Assembly: GCA_037349105.1 (NCBI GenBank)
Contig: JAYJMM010000019.1
Location: 1,547,501 to 1,611,500 of the forward strand
From: Limnomonas spitsbergensis
Lineage: Eukaryota; Chlorophyta; Chlorophyceae; Chlamydomonadales
Direction of reading: 5' to 3'
DNA: 64,000 bases
Made by a program: the position numbers and the translations under genes. Each line of letters begins with the position of its first letter. Positions within the stretch are counted from its first letter, which is position 1. Positions 9,812 to 21,400 of this stretch are shown here, piece by piece. Below the pieces are notes generated by a model. The model searched no databases. It saw only the letters and a program-made list of their open reading frames with translations, and was not told the DNA's origin.

Positions 9812-11824
9812 ATGCATTATCAAGAACATCCTGAACTCTTGACCGGTCTTAGAGCCACCGCCACAACACTAAAGGACCCCTCCCGCCAGCAGGCTTCACG
9901 GGTCTCGTGCACAACCTCACTGGCATGGCAATCTTTTGCAGAGCAGAGCTGTCAGGTCAACAGGATCATAGAGGCTGCGGATAAGAATTCCGTCAGCAAC
10001 AGCAGCATGCGGTCTCTTTGGCAGCGACAGTGGTCGGAGGGGCAAACCAGCAGGGAGTTTATAAACTGTTTCGACCGAGCTCTCGTCTGCGTACCCCACC
10101 TCTCGCTTTCCAGCCATACCGACCAGGCAATAGTCGGAGACGCCGTGTTGAATGCGGACGTTGCGATCCGCCACATTTTCTCCGCTGCCGGCAAGTATGA
10201 GCCCGGGACATGGCCACAACAGGAGTCTTGGTTGACGCAGCGGGGAATGGCCATGATCATCTCTGCCTGTGCGAGGCTCCTACGTCTTCTTCTGCATGGC
10301 ACTGATCCTCGGGGCCATGATATCCTCGACAGCCTTCGCTGGTCACTCAATTTTACCACGACCACTGCAGCCACCACAGCTGCTCAGGTGGTACCTCCCC
10401 CACCGTGAGGACAGATGACGTTGTGGACCTGTACTGCACCAGCCTCATATACTGCATCCCCCACGTCCGCAAATGGCTGGAGGCTGACAGCACCGTGCGA
10501 CCCCCCATGGCTGATCTATTGTATCCCCTTGGGTCATGGCTGTTGGGCCTTGAATGCCTGAATGGCAGCTATCATGCTCCCTCCCTTGCCTGTGCGGATT
10601 GGATGCCCCTGATGCCTCTGCTGGTGCAGTCCTTCCAGCTGGCTAGAGACGCTCTGCCTCAGGCGCTGCCAGAAGATCCGATCTGGGCTGGCAGGATTTA
10701 CCGTTTGGGCCTGAGCCTCCCGCTCACGATTTTTGAGCCTGTGCTGAGCGAGGGTGGTGGATCCATCCAGGTGTGGCCATGCCGGTGCGCACTACAGGCC
10801 ATGCAGATCGCACTGCTGCCGGAGGGCAGCCCCCTCACTCCTCCTCCATCGACATTTGAGGCTGCCGCCAGCACTACGAGCTTTGCCCGTCACCGCATTC
10901 TCTATCCCCAGTGCAACTGTCGCTGTTGGGCTTAGCTGAGAGCGTTCTGCATACTTTTGTACCAAGTAGGTTACCAGCTCGTCATGCAATAAAACAACCC
11001 AGTGACCCAAGCCGCCTTCTTCATACTCAAGTATATTTTTGTATTGCTTCTAGTTTTCCTTATCAGCGCATTGTATCGATAGGCTCTGGAAGTGTAAATG
11101 TATAATAGCTGATGTCTCGCCAGTTGACGGCTTTAAACCTGATTTTATCATACTCTTTGTCCTTGACACAAAGCTATTGCGGCCGCAACAGCTGTGGGAT
11201 CTCATGTGCTTGATGGAGGAGACGCTGCGCCTCACAGCCCCCCACACTTCAGGTGCTGCGGTTCTGTATGTCGGTATATGCCTAGCTAATGGAAATCTAT
11301 GAGGCTAGCCAATCATGCATTTCATGATGTGGGTACTGGCCTTTCAAGCAGCAGCCTTGGGCTGCATCCCCATTGCCCGCCGGAGGAGCTGTGCTCGAGT
11401 CTGCTGAGGATGGTCAGCATGGGCCTGACTCTGTCCAAGGCGACTAGACTCCTTCCTGCCGACGTAGGCCTTGGTGACCTCGTGCTGGGGATCCGCTGCT
11501 TCCTGGAGTGCGCTGAGGTGACTCAGGCAGCGGGATTTAATTGGACCCAGCCTATGCACATGCGTGCTCTGGATGGCGTGGCTGCCCTGGCCGTCCCGGC
11601 CTGCTGCAGCCTGCTGGCTCGTGTCCTGCCGGTGGGCACTCTGGAACTAGCCAGTTTTGCGGTGCCCGCCCGTGGTACCATAACATCTGCCAGCTGCGCA
11701 GTGGCCTGTTCCAGCGGTACAGCAGCAACTGCCAGAAGTACAGCAGCGCCTGCTGGCAGTACAGCTTATGCTAGTAGTAAAGCTCCTGCCCTCGCTGGTG
11801 CAGCACCTGTCAGCTGCGCAGTTG
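9812..11824 (+). pseudogene. 5' part of a MYND-type gene, interrupted by element 1
   Basis: Open stretches 9812-10408, 10405-10935 and 11299-11824 are hydrophobic, Leu/Ala/Cys-rich and helical, like the long variable bodies of volvocine MYND-finger proteins. The first two overlap in different frames, and 10936-11298 would have to be an intron or a broken stretch. At 11821-11824 the reading frame ...APVSCAV is cut by element 1. It resumes in the same frame at 23593 (..ERVSGTVALVSDS) once one copy of the GTTG target duplication is removed. The insertion is therefore into a former coding exon. The start codon is unknown; 9812 is only the first ATG of the open stretch. Confidence 0.6.
11821..11824 (+). 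other. Target site duplication of element 1, left
   Basis: GTTG precedes the terminal TGTCATGACG, and the same GTTG follows the other terminus at 23593-23596. A 5-bp AGTTG reading is also possible if the element ended in GAC instead of GACA. The TG...CA rule favours 4 bp. Confidence 0.75.
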
Positions 11825-12552
11825 TGTCATGACGTATGACTGCACCGTGCGTTTGACTGCGCCAACTGCTTTTTCGGTTGGAAGTTATGTGTGAACCTGA
11901 ACAAGTGTGTTTGCCGTCTTAGAGGATCCCGAACTGGATCCTTTACTTTTTCTTTCTTACTTTGATCTCACGGCCTACAATAGACTCCTAACGTTTCTAG
12001 CTATTGTTCCTGATTATCAATCTGCAAGTTAATCGTCAATCCAAGTCTTACTAAGGGGAAACTGGCAGAGCAACTAGGCCAACAGCGACTCTATAAGCAT
12101 CAACAAGTCTCCTGATACGAAGCTGGCAGTGCATCTAGGCCAACAGTTGACCATCTGCAGCAATTAGCGTTATTCCTGCCTCTTAACAAGGCATATCTCC
12201 AGTCTTACAGCTGGATATTACCACCAACCCACCATCACACCTCCAATCTACAGCCTTTCCTTTGGCTCCAAGTCGACCGTCTGATTTATCAGAGATATCT
12301 TCACTCATCAGAAGTCGCCAAGCAAGCGACTCATCACACAGATCAACGGCCACAATCGCCCAAGATCGTCCCAAGAACCCCATAAGTACCTCAAGTGTCG
12401 AGGCTTTACGAGATCTTGTCAACAGTATCGAAGAAGTCCAGGTGAAGTAGCAAGAGCTATCACCTGTTATCGAGCTGATTTCACTGAGTTACAGCAGTGG
12501 ATCGAGAAGCTCTTACTATAAGCTCTGTAAGAGTTTATTAGTACTTGTTTAA
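11825..12552 (+). repeat. Element 1 left repeat L
   Basis: 728 bp beginning TGTCATGACGTATGACTG and ending GTACTTGTTTAA. Aligned with 22803-23530 there are no length differences and only about three substitutions (for example T/C at the sixth base and A/G in CTGGATCC versus CTGGGTCC). It contains a 62-codon open stretch at 12262-12450, repeated in L', which could be a leader ORF. Confidence 0.9.
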
Positions 12553-12632
12553 GAAAGAAAAAGTCCGATTAGGATCACCTCTAATCGTCTGTGGCTGAAA
12601 TCGTTCGTTCCAAGATCGATAAAACGGTGAAG

Positions 12633-14726
12633 ATGAGCGGGCTAGGGGCTGTAGAAGCGCCCAAAGTCGCTCCAGAGATTGAGAAGGATAGTGTTGCTAA
12701 AAACACAAGGGGTGCTCTAGCAGCAAAGGGTGTGCCAGTTGGAGCTTCAGTTGCTGGAACCTCGTCTGATCCTCTAGTTTCGCTTGTGCAAACGAAGTCT
12801 ATGTGGCAACAGATGTATGATAGGGCTGGACCACAAAGTAGGGTATGCATGGAGAAGCTAAAGCTCAAGCAAGAGAGGGTGGATCAGGCGATGTCAGCTT
12901 TGGAAAGCAGACAAGCATGCAGTTATGAGGAGTATGACGAGACGCTGAAGACCTTTGTTCCTATGGAAGATGAGAGGAACGAAGCTCTTAAAGAAGCTCT
13001 GATTGCGTCACCTGTCCAGGTTCCAAAGAAATTCATAGATGTGGAAACAGGGAAAGAGGTGGAAATGCAATATGACAACCCTGTGTATATGTACCTCAAG
13101 AAGGAGAGTCGCAAGTATGCTTCCACAGGGACACCGTCTAAAATGACGCAGGTTACCCGGCTTGCAGAACAGAGTGCTGTGACTGATGGCGAGGGTGGGT
13201 CTCAGTCTGGGTCTGCTACATCAGTGGCCGCGCCACAGAGAGCACATGAACAGTCTCCTGCTGTGCACGTGTCAATGCCTTTTGCGGTGCATGAGCCCAT
13301 GGCGCAGAGTGCACCAGTGCATGTGCCTGTTGTTGACATCCCAGTATCTGTGCCCGTCGCTGCTGCCGCCTCTGTCTCTCCCTCCAATGCTGCGCCAATT
13401 CAGGGTGCATCCGTGAGAAGAGAAGGTCATGGTGTGGAACCTGGATCATCACGTCCGCCACCGCCACCACCGCCGCCGCCGACGCAATTTCCTGCGAGGC
13501 CGGCTGGACAGACGCATAACGTACCAGTCTACCCACAGTCTGGACGATATGAAGATTCTGTGCCGCGGATGCAAGGTTTGGCGTCCGTGTCGGAAGAGCC
13601 TGAAGGTGAAGGATCTGGGGGAAGTACCGGGGATGATGTCACCGCTGGAGAGCCCCAAGAACAAGGTAACCGTTTCACGGGACCTGCTGCATCACAGTCG
13701 TTTCATACGGCTGCGGGCACTGAGCATTCCAATTGGAATACTCCTGTCACTCAGGGTCTAGGTGGTTCTGGTTTGGATAGCTCCAGGGTTAGGGCAGCCC
13801 GTGATAGGGCGGCGCTTGCCCAGAGACTGCTACTGGAACATGATCGCCGACAGCAAGGTGAGGATGCAGCTAGAGCTGCTGCAATGACCAGTGAGCCTCT
13901 GCGGGCAGGCACCAGAGGTACGGCAGCTGCACCTTCCCAGGAACGCAGTTATCAAGAGCCGTCTCAAGAAGACCAGAGTAGGTTCAGGCCTGCTCAGCAG
14001 GTACCTAGAGAGCAGTCATGGAATGGGTTTCCATCTGTGAGAGATTATAGTCAGAATCAGAGAGAACACCGGTTCTCTGGTCAAGGTCAGGGCACCAATC
14101 AGGGTCAAGGGCATGATCAACACCAAGGTCAGTCGCAAGGGCAGGGCATGAACCAGAACCTGCGTTATGGACAGCAAGACCGAGGTGAGTTCCACGGAGG
14201 TGGGACAGGAACTGGCTATAGTCATGGGCCACCAGGAGGTAACCAACCACCTAATGGTGGACCACCTTCGGGTGGGGGTCAGCCTCCCGGTCACAGATGG
14301 GTCTCAAGACATGGTATGTTGCACGGGTCAGTAGACCCTGTCAAGAGCCAAGCTACTGCAGGAGATGATCCTGGTGGACGCCCTGGTTCAGAGAGTGCCG
14401 CACCAGGACCAGTGAATTGGTTGACTGATGTCAGGTTAGATGGGAAGACAGTGATTGACTCGTCCAAGGTTGTTGAGTTCTCAGCGACTGAGAGCATTAT
14501 CTCTCACATGATATGGGAGCAGCAGCTGCCGCCAGGCAGGAAGCTAGGCGCCGCAGCGCCGCGGCTTCTACCAAGCACAAGGCAACGGGCGGCGCCTCCG
14601 GTTCCAACGACAGCAGAGGTGAAAACCCGGCTGGCCGAAGGAGCCAGACTGAAGGGCGAATGCAACCGCCTCAGGGCATGCATGGGGCCTGGAAGTCCGG
14701 TGGTGACGAGGCCCTTCCTCAAATGA
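12633..14726 (+). CDS. Element 1 Gag-like protein
   Basis: 697 codons from the first ATG after L (the open frame begins a little upstream without an ATG). The protein is hydrophilic, with a charged helical N-terminal third, a proline run of nine residues near the middle, and a Gln/Gly-rich region (GQGTNQGQGHDQHQGQ type). No CCHC zinc knuckle is visible. The motif GKEVEMQYDNPVYMYL near residue 140 is echoed in element 2 Gag (GEKVCLRMVDNPLYLT), which supports homology. Gag proteins form the cytoplasmic particle in which reverse transcription occurs. It overlaps the Pol-frame open stretch by about 210 bases, so a -1 frameshift could connect the two frames. Confidence 0.75.
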   Translation: MSGLGAVEAPKVAPEIEKDSVAKNTRGALAAKGVPVGASVAGTSSDPLVSLVQTKSMWQQMYDRAGPQSRVCMEKLKLKQERVDQAMSALESRQACSYEEYDETLKTFVPMEDERNEALKEALIASPVQVPKKFIDVETGKEVEMQYDNPVYMYLKKESRKYASTGTPSKMTQVTRLAEQSAVTDGEGGSQSGSATSVAAPQRAHEQSPAVHVSMPFAVHEPMAQSAPVHVPVVDIPVSVPVAAAASVSPSNAAPIQGASVRREGHGVEPGSSRPPPPPPPPPTQFPARPAGQTHNVPVYPQSGRYEDSVPRMQGLASVSEEPEGEGSGGSTGDDVTAGEPQEQGNRFTGPAASQSFHTAAGTEHSNWNTPVTQGLGGSGLDSSRVRAARDRAALAQRLLLEHDRRQQGEDAARAAAMTSEPLRAGTRGTAAAPSQERSYQEPSQEDQSRFRPAQQVPREQSWNGFPSVRDYSQNQREHRFSGQGQGTNQGQGHDQHQGQSQGQGMNQNLRYGQQDRGEFHGGGTGTGYSHGPPGGNQPPNGGPPSGGGQPPGHRWVSRHGMLHGSVDPVKSQATAGDDPGGRPGSESAAPGPVNWLTDVRLDGKTVIDSSKVVEFSATESIISHMIWEQQLPPGRKLGAAAPRLLPSTRQRAAPPVPTTAEVKTRLAEGARLKGECNRLRACMGPGSPVVTRPFLK

Positions 14727-15280
14727 AGGCGCCCAAACCACCGCTCGACGATGAGGAGCGGAAGCTGCGCAAGGAGCGCAAAAAGTTGAGAAGGCAACAG
14801 CAGAGGGAAGAGGAGCTGAACCATGATCTGGATCAGCACAACCAGCTGCGGCCCATCCCTGAAGCTGCTGCCGAGTCAGCACCTGACCGTATGGATCTCG
14901 ACGATCACACAGCGGCAACTTCAGAGCATGCTGCAGCTCCATCCGGCACTGGTGGATCCACGAGGCAGCTGCGCAGCGCAGCAAGGACCTTTGTCCCCGT
15001 CACATCTATCGAGGGCGCATCGAGGTACGATGGACGAGGCACGCCATCCTACCGCGAGGAGATCAAGACAAGCCTCACGCCTACTATGATGGCGCAGCTC
15101 ACCCTCCTCGTTCGTAGCAAGGACTACGAACAGGTACGTGAGTGGTGGAAGGCGTTCTAGGCCACCGGTGTGTTCCGCAAGCGCAAGGACAAAACCGATA
15201 TCTTGGCAGATATAGCAGTATTTGCTGCTGATGTCGCAGAGGTTACTGTGCAGGAGATTCTGGGCAGCCCTAACTCTTGA
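14513..15280 (+). pseudogene. Element 1 Pol-frame upstream segment with two stops
   Basis: This segment is in the same frame as the large Pol ORF. It is open from about 14513 to TAG at 15158-15160, then to TGA at 15278-15280. It encodes a basic and charged stretch (ERKLRKERKKLRRQQQREEE) followed by a more globular part ending VREWWKAF before the TAG. The overlap with Gag and the shared frame with Pol suggest it was once the Gag-Pol connector and possible protease region. No DSG/DTG aspartic protease motif was found. The stops may be inactivating mutations, readthrough sites, or lie in an unrecognised intron. Confidence 0.5.
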
Positions 15281-15409
15281 AGTGTTGCGCAGGCTAGGAA
15301 GTGCAGTTTAGAGGCTCTCATCAGAAGGCGTCATCCTGATTTTCGACCTGCGCATCCCCTCAGGGGCTCTGCTTTTGTTGTTCCTTTGCAGAGTTTGGGT
15401 AACAAGCCT

Positions 15410-18400
15410 ATGCTGCGCCGAGCTAGAGCTAGGGAACTTGCTCAGCTGCGCGCTAAGCGTATTGCTATTCTCATTGAGTTTGGGGCCAAGAAAGTCAGGA
15501 GATCTCGCAGGGTTCAGAGGATTGCTGATGACAAGCTCAAGGCTGAACTGCTTAGGTCTGACAGGTTACGCGTTGTGACTTTGAAGATTGATGTCTGTAA
15601 ATCTGTGAGGTGCCCTGGTCCTGCTATCACTCACAGAACGCAGCATTTCCTCAGAATGCAACCCACCATAATGAAATGGATCTTCTGTCTCTGGCTGATA
15701 GCCACAGCATTCCTGTTCACACCTGTTAACAGTATGAGAACTCACAATGCCCCAGCTCAGGTTTTTGATTTAACCCGCAGCATCGCACGAGACCAGTACT
15801 CAAGAGAAGTATTAGGATCTTCACTGATCTCGCAGACAGGTATCTCTTACTCAGCAGATATTCAACATTACACAGATCCAGCGTTGTTGAATGACCTGTT
15901 GTCACCTGATGAGCTTCACGAAGGAGTCCCTATTGAGGGATCTTGGTCTTTAGATAATATGACACCTGATAGTCCAGCAGATCCTGTAGAACCTGATAAA
16001 CATTTCAAGATGGAACAAGGTTGGACCCTGGGCAATCATGCTGATATTAGTGAGATTGAGAGGCAGCAGTTCCAGGATGAACTAGGAGATATTATCCAGG
16101 CACAAAGCGCTTATAAATTGTCTGACTTGACAGGTTATGAAGGATCAGTTCCTCCCTTCACCATAGGTCCCCCTGGAGAGACTATAACTTTGCCCCCATG
16201 TATTATTCTCAGAAAGGCTCGCAGGAGGTCACCCATGGAGAAAGAAGTTATGGACGAACACATGACCCCTCTCATGGAAGCTGGATTCATCAGTGAGTGT
16301 CCCCGGCCCCTTATGATACATGAAGCAGTTATAGCTGCCAAGAAGGATCCCGTGACTGGCGCTTGGACTGATAAAAGATGCTGTATTAATTATGGCAAAG
16401 CATCTGGAGGCATTAATGCCTTTACACCTCCCGACGTGTACCCTCTACCCCTGCCTGAAGAATTGTTTGGAAGAACTGAAGGTTGTACTGTATTCTCCGT
16501 TTGTGATATGAAATCTGGTTTCGGTCAAACTTCACTGTCTGAAGAATGCAGGGACATGACTGCGTTCTGGTGGAATGATCGGTGTTGGAAAACTAACCGA
16601 AATACCTTTGGCCTTACTAATATGCCTGCATACTTCCAGAGAGTCATGAATACTGTAATAACTGAAGCAGGCCTTGATCACTGTTGTGTATGTTTTATAG
16701 ATGATATCCTGGTCTTTACCAAAGATCTTGCATCACACAAAGCTGCACTGAAACTGCTGTTTGCTGCCCTCAAGAATTGTCATATGAAGGTGCATCCAGG
16801 AAAATGCAAGTTTCTGTTTAACAGCCTGGAGTACCTGGGCCATATGATTGGAACCACAGGTATTTCACCTAGTGAAACCAAGGTCTTGGCAATCAGGGCT
16901 TTACCCACGCCCACTACTGTGCATGAACTGCGTCGTGTCATTGGCTTTGCTAATTATTATCGATGTTATGTTCCTAACTTTTCTGTCATCTCCAGCCCCC
17001 TTACAGAGTTGTTTAAGAAGGACACTCCTTGGCTGTGGACGGTTGAGAGAGATAAGGCATGGGAACACCTAAAAGATGAACTCTGCAAACCTGGTAACGC
17101 ATTGCGCACACCTGATAAAAATCGCCGTTACATCCTTCACACAGATTGGTCCCAGAAAGGCATGTCAGCCGTTCTGGGTCAAAAAGATGATGATGGAAAG
17201 GAATATCTAGTAGCCTGCATCAGCAGGACTTGCAATGTGCATGAGGCTAATTATGGGTCTTACAAGGGAGAAATGTTAGCCGCAGTATGGGGAGTGAGAG
17301 CCTTCCGCTATTATCTGCTTGGGGCTAAAATACCATTTCTAATAATAAGCGATCATAAAGGGTTGTCTTGGCTTATGTCTAATAAAGAATTAGAGGGGCA
17401 GTATGCTCGCTGGTCTGTCATGCTCTCGCCGTTCTCATATGAGCTTGAATACAAACCAGGTGTTAAACATATTGTTGCCGATGTCCCTAGCAGGTTCCCT
17501 GTTCAGTCAGATCTGGACTGGACAGGCACAAGAGAGAGTCACTTCGCAGCGACATGGCCCTTTTACTACAACTCTGCATTCTGTGGATCAGGTGTAGACA
17601 CTGATTTGACTGCTAATAGTTCTAAAAGAGCGTATTCCCTTATGGCTGCTTGTTTGTCAAGAACGCCCCAGAGTGCAGTCCCATGGGGATTTGCCATAGA
17701 ACCATTTGGTCCTGCAATAGATCCTGATCCAGCTCCTGATAAGGAGCAAGGTGTTGCTGGATTGCAAATGATTTCTGAGGATGCTGAAATGTCTTTTCCT
17801 TCACCTACCGAGTGGCCAGGCCTACCTAGAACCCGAGCCATATGGCCTTCTCCCACCTTCGGCTCATCTGTTACAAACCACATTCATTCATTGGCTACTA
17901 AACTGATGATTCCTGATGACACGGATGATATGAGTTGCTGTAATGCATTTGATACTGCAGCTGCTTTTGATTTTGAAATCAATGGCATTTCTTCATTTTC
18001 CACTCGCATTCATGTGCCGCAGATGGACACGCTGTCGGAGAAACAAAAAGCTCTAAGAGGAACAGCTTCTTCAAGAGTTGAAGATTGCCGCTTGCTCTTG
18101 CAGGATTTGCCTCCTTCCCACTATACTTCACTGCAGGTGCAAGAACTGTCAGAAGAAGGCAATCCTACTGGAAAGGGGATTCGCTCAATAAATTCTACAC
18201 CTGTTCCTCAAACCAGCATTCTTACTGCTGTGCAAGAAGGTGTGTCACTGATTGAGCTGTTTGGTGGTATGTGCGGAGGGTTAGAATGCATGCTGAGAAA
18301 TGGCATCCGCATCAACCACTATTACTATGCTGACATTGATAATGGTGCAAGGGTTTGTGCCAAACACAGACTTAAGTTGCTCATGGAGGAATATCCCAAT

Positions 18401-21400
18401 CTGTTGGGTCATGATGCTATTGCTGGCACATTCAACCAACTGCCGCAGGATGTGTACGAAATAAATGAAAGACATCTCATGAACATTGGATGTCTTGATG
18501 GTACCCAATGGATGCTAACAGCAGGGTTTATGTGTACTGACCTGTCTTCTGCAGGGAAACGTACAGGATTACAAGGAGAGAAAAGTTCCACATTCTTCCC
18601 TCTTATTAAAATTCTAGGATCTCTGCAGCATATGCAACAAGGGAGAAGACCACCCATGTACCTCATTGAGAATGTTGCTGTACAATTTGCTATTGCAAAA
18701 TCGCAGGCTATGACAGTAGGATTCAAGGAACTTACGGAAAGGCTGGGACACACAGTATGTTTTGACGCTGTTGCTGTAGGTAGCTATGCCCACAGGCTGC
18801 GTAATTATTGGCAAAATATATGTTCCCCCGCTTCTTTGCAGTTGGTTATGATGTCCTTTGTCCGTGATGATACATTGCGCCTGACTGACATATTGGACCA
18901 TGGAAGAAATCCCCGTACCTGTTTCAAAGTTAACAGGTACCCATATCATCCAGCCAATATATTGAACGAACCTCTACGAGTTTTTCCTACAATGGTTGCT
19001 AGGATTGAATCTTATGCGTTCCGTCCCAACCCTGAATATGAACCTGGACTTGTTTTGGAAACTGATCAAGCAGGAATTGTCACTAGACACGCCCTGGCTA
19101 TTCATGAGCGTGAACGTGCCATGGGATATGCGACTGACTGTACTGCTGGCAAAGACCTGATCTTTTCTGTGCGTCACAGAATCGTTGGAGGCGCTTTTGA
19201 TGCAAATGCTGTCAGTCATCTGCTTGCTGTGGGAATTGCAGTTCGATTTGCAGATATTCCGCCTTCGCAGGAAATTTTTTCTGCATTCAATAACTTTCTC
19301 CCTCATTCCTTTGCCACTTCAGGACTGGAGCTGGGGGGGGATAGTGATCAGATATCTCAGCAGCTTAATCATTTATTTGCTGCTGGAGATTCCCTGATCT
19401 TACATGCAGCTCAGTCCTTAGCGGCTGCGTTCATAGAGCAACCCATGACTCGTGAGGAAGAGTCTCAGTCATTTGCAGATATCTGGTTGGATAACAATGC
19501 TATGCAATATTTGAGGCGTTCCACTGACACAATGTTGCCCATGCTGACCCCTGTAGAACGCAAGCGTCTTCAACGACGAGCTGCGCTCTATCTCTGGTCT
19601 TCGGAAAAGAATATTCTATATCGACGAATGCCAGGCGGTACAACCAAGGTGGTACCACCCCCTGGTGACCGGTTGGCACTCGTGCACAAAATGCATGTAG
19701 AAAATGGTCATTATGGCAGGCGCCGCACGACGGGGCTTGTCATGATGACTCACTGGTGGGTTGGTTTATATAACGACTGCAAAAGAGTGGTCCAGTGCTG
19801 CGAGGCCTGTGATTACACTAAAGTATCGTTTAATGCTATGCAGCCCGTTATGCATCCCTTACCCATCAGAGGACTTATGTACCGCTGGCACCTGGATCTT
19901 TCTGGTCCTTATACGGCCTCTAACCGTGGCCACACCTATGTTATGGTAGCTGTAGAAAGCTACTCTAAATGGATTGAGGTATTTCCTATGACTGCTAAAT
20001 CATCTAAAGAAGTAGCTTACCATTTCCTGCACGGCATATTGGCACGATTTGGGGCATGCGCTGAAGTTGTCACAGACGGTGGTGGGGAGTTTCAGGGTGA
20101 AATGGACTCGCTGCTTGTCCGTGCCATGATTGATCATAGAGTCACCAGTTCTTTCCATCCCCAAGCCAATGGGCAAGCGGAAAGGCTGGTAAAGACTGTA
20201 AAAACTGCGTTATCAAGGCACTTGCACGTTTCAAGAGAGCCTCGAGAATGGGACATGTATTTACCCTGGATAGCACTCGGGTACCGAGTCACTAAGCATG
20301 CTAGCACCTTGATGAGTCCCTACCAGCTGCTGTTTTCCTGTGAACCAGTCATCCCTCCCGCTATCATGGAAAGGTTGAATGGGGATCAGGCAGTGGATTA
20401 CCTGGATGTGGATGCTGCTGCTGAACTTGTACTGTCCCGTTCTGAATTGCTAGCCAAGAACTGCGTGATGGTCGGCCAGAATCTTCTGGTTGCTCAACAG
20501 CGAGATACCCTGCGTTACGCAAGGCTTCGTAGTGGAGGTTACCTCCCATCAATAGCTAAGTATACTGAGGGGCAGTTTGTGTATGTGCGGGATGAGAACC
20601 GGTTGCACTCCACTGCAAGACCTTACGTGCTTCGAGTGTTTGATGTACGGCCAAGTGGAGTCATTATCCTGGTTGGTCGCAATGGGGTGACCGTGGCTGA
20701 GAACGCTATTAACTGCGCACCATGTCATCTGCCCATAGAGGGACTCTTACCCCCATCCAAAAGATGGCAAAAGCCAGCTCTAGACTTCCCTTGCCAGAGA
20801 TGTCTGCTGCCTGATAATGCTAAGAAAATGATTCTGTGTGGCAGTTGTGGTCGAGGCACTCACACGTATTGTTTGGTACCACGGCTTACTACTGTCCCTG
20901 CTGGTTACTGGATTTGTGAGCAATGTAGGACTGCTGGAGCTGATGCTACTGGTGCTGCAAGACGTGATGTTGCGGCGGAGCTGGAGGAACCAGCGGCCGC
21001 TGTGACAGGTTACCAGCTGCGGCCTGCTAAGCAAAAGAAGGCAGGAAGGGTGATGGGAGCCGCCAATGGCGGTGGCCTTGTTGAGGATGAAGGAGAAGGA
21101 CCCGCCGAAGACAGGGAAGATGACGCAGATTGTCTTGCCGGGACCGCCGCAGGCGGTGCCGGAAGCAATGCGAATGAGCCTGTCGGGATTGGCGCAGTTG
21201 TCAGCAAAGGGGAAATCACTGAGGAGGTGCAACCTGATGATCAGCGCCCTACCCGTGCATCCGTGAGAATCCGCGTCCCCAACAAGAGGTTCGAAAGTCA
21301 TGTCACTCATCCTTGGGTGCCCTCAGATTTCATCAACTGGGGTGTTCGCGGAGATGCGGTGGATGCCCTCAAGTCCTTGATGCCTGGAGTGTGGCGAGAG

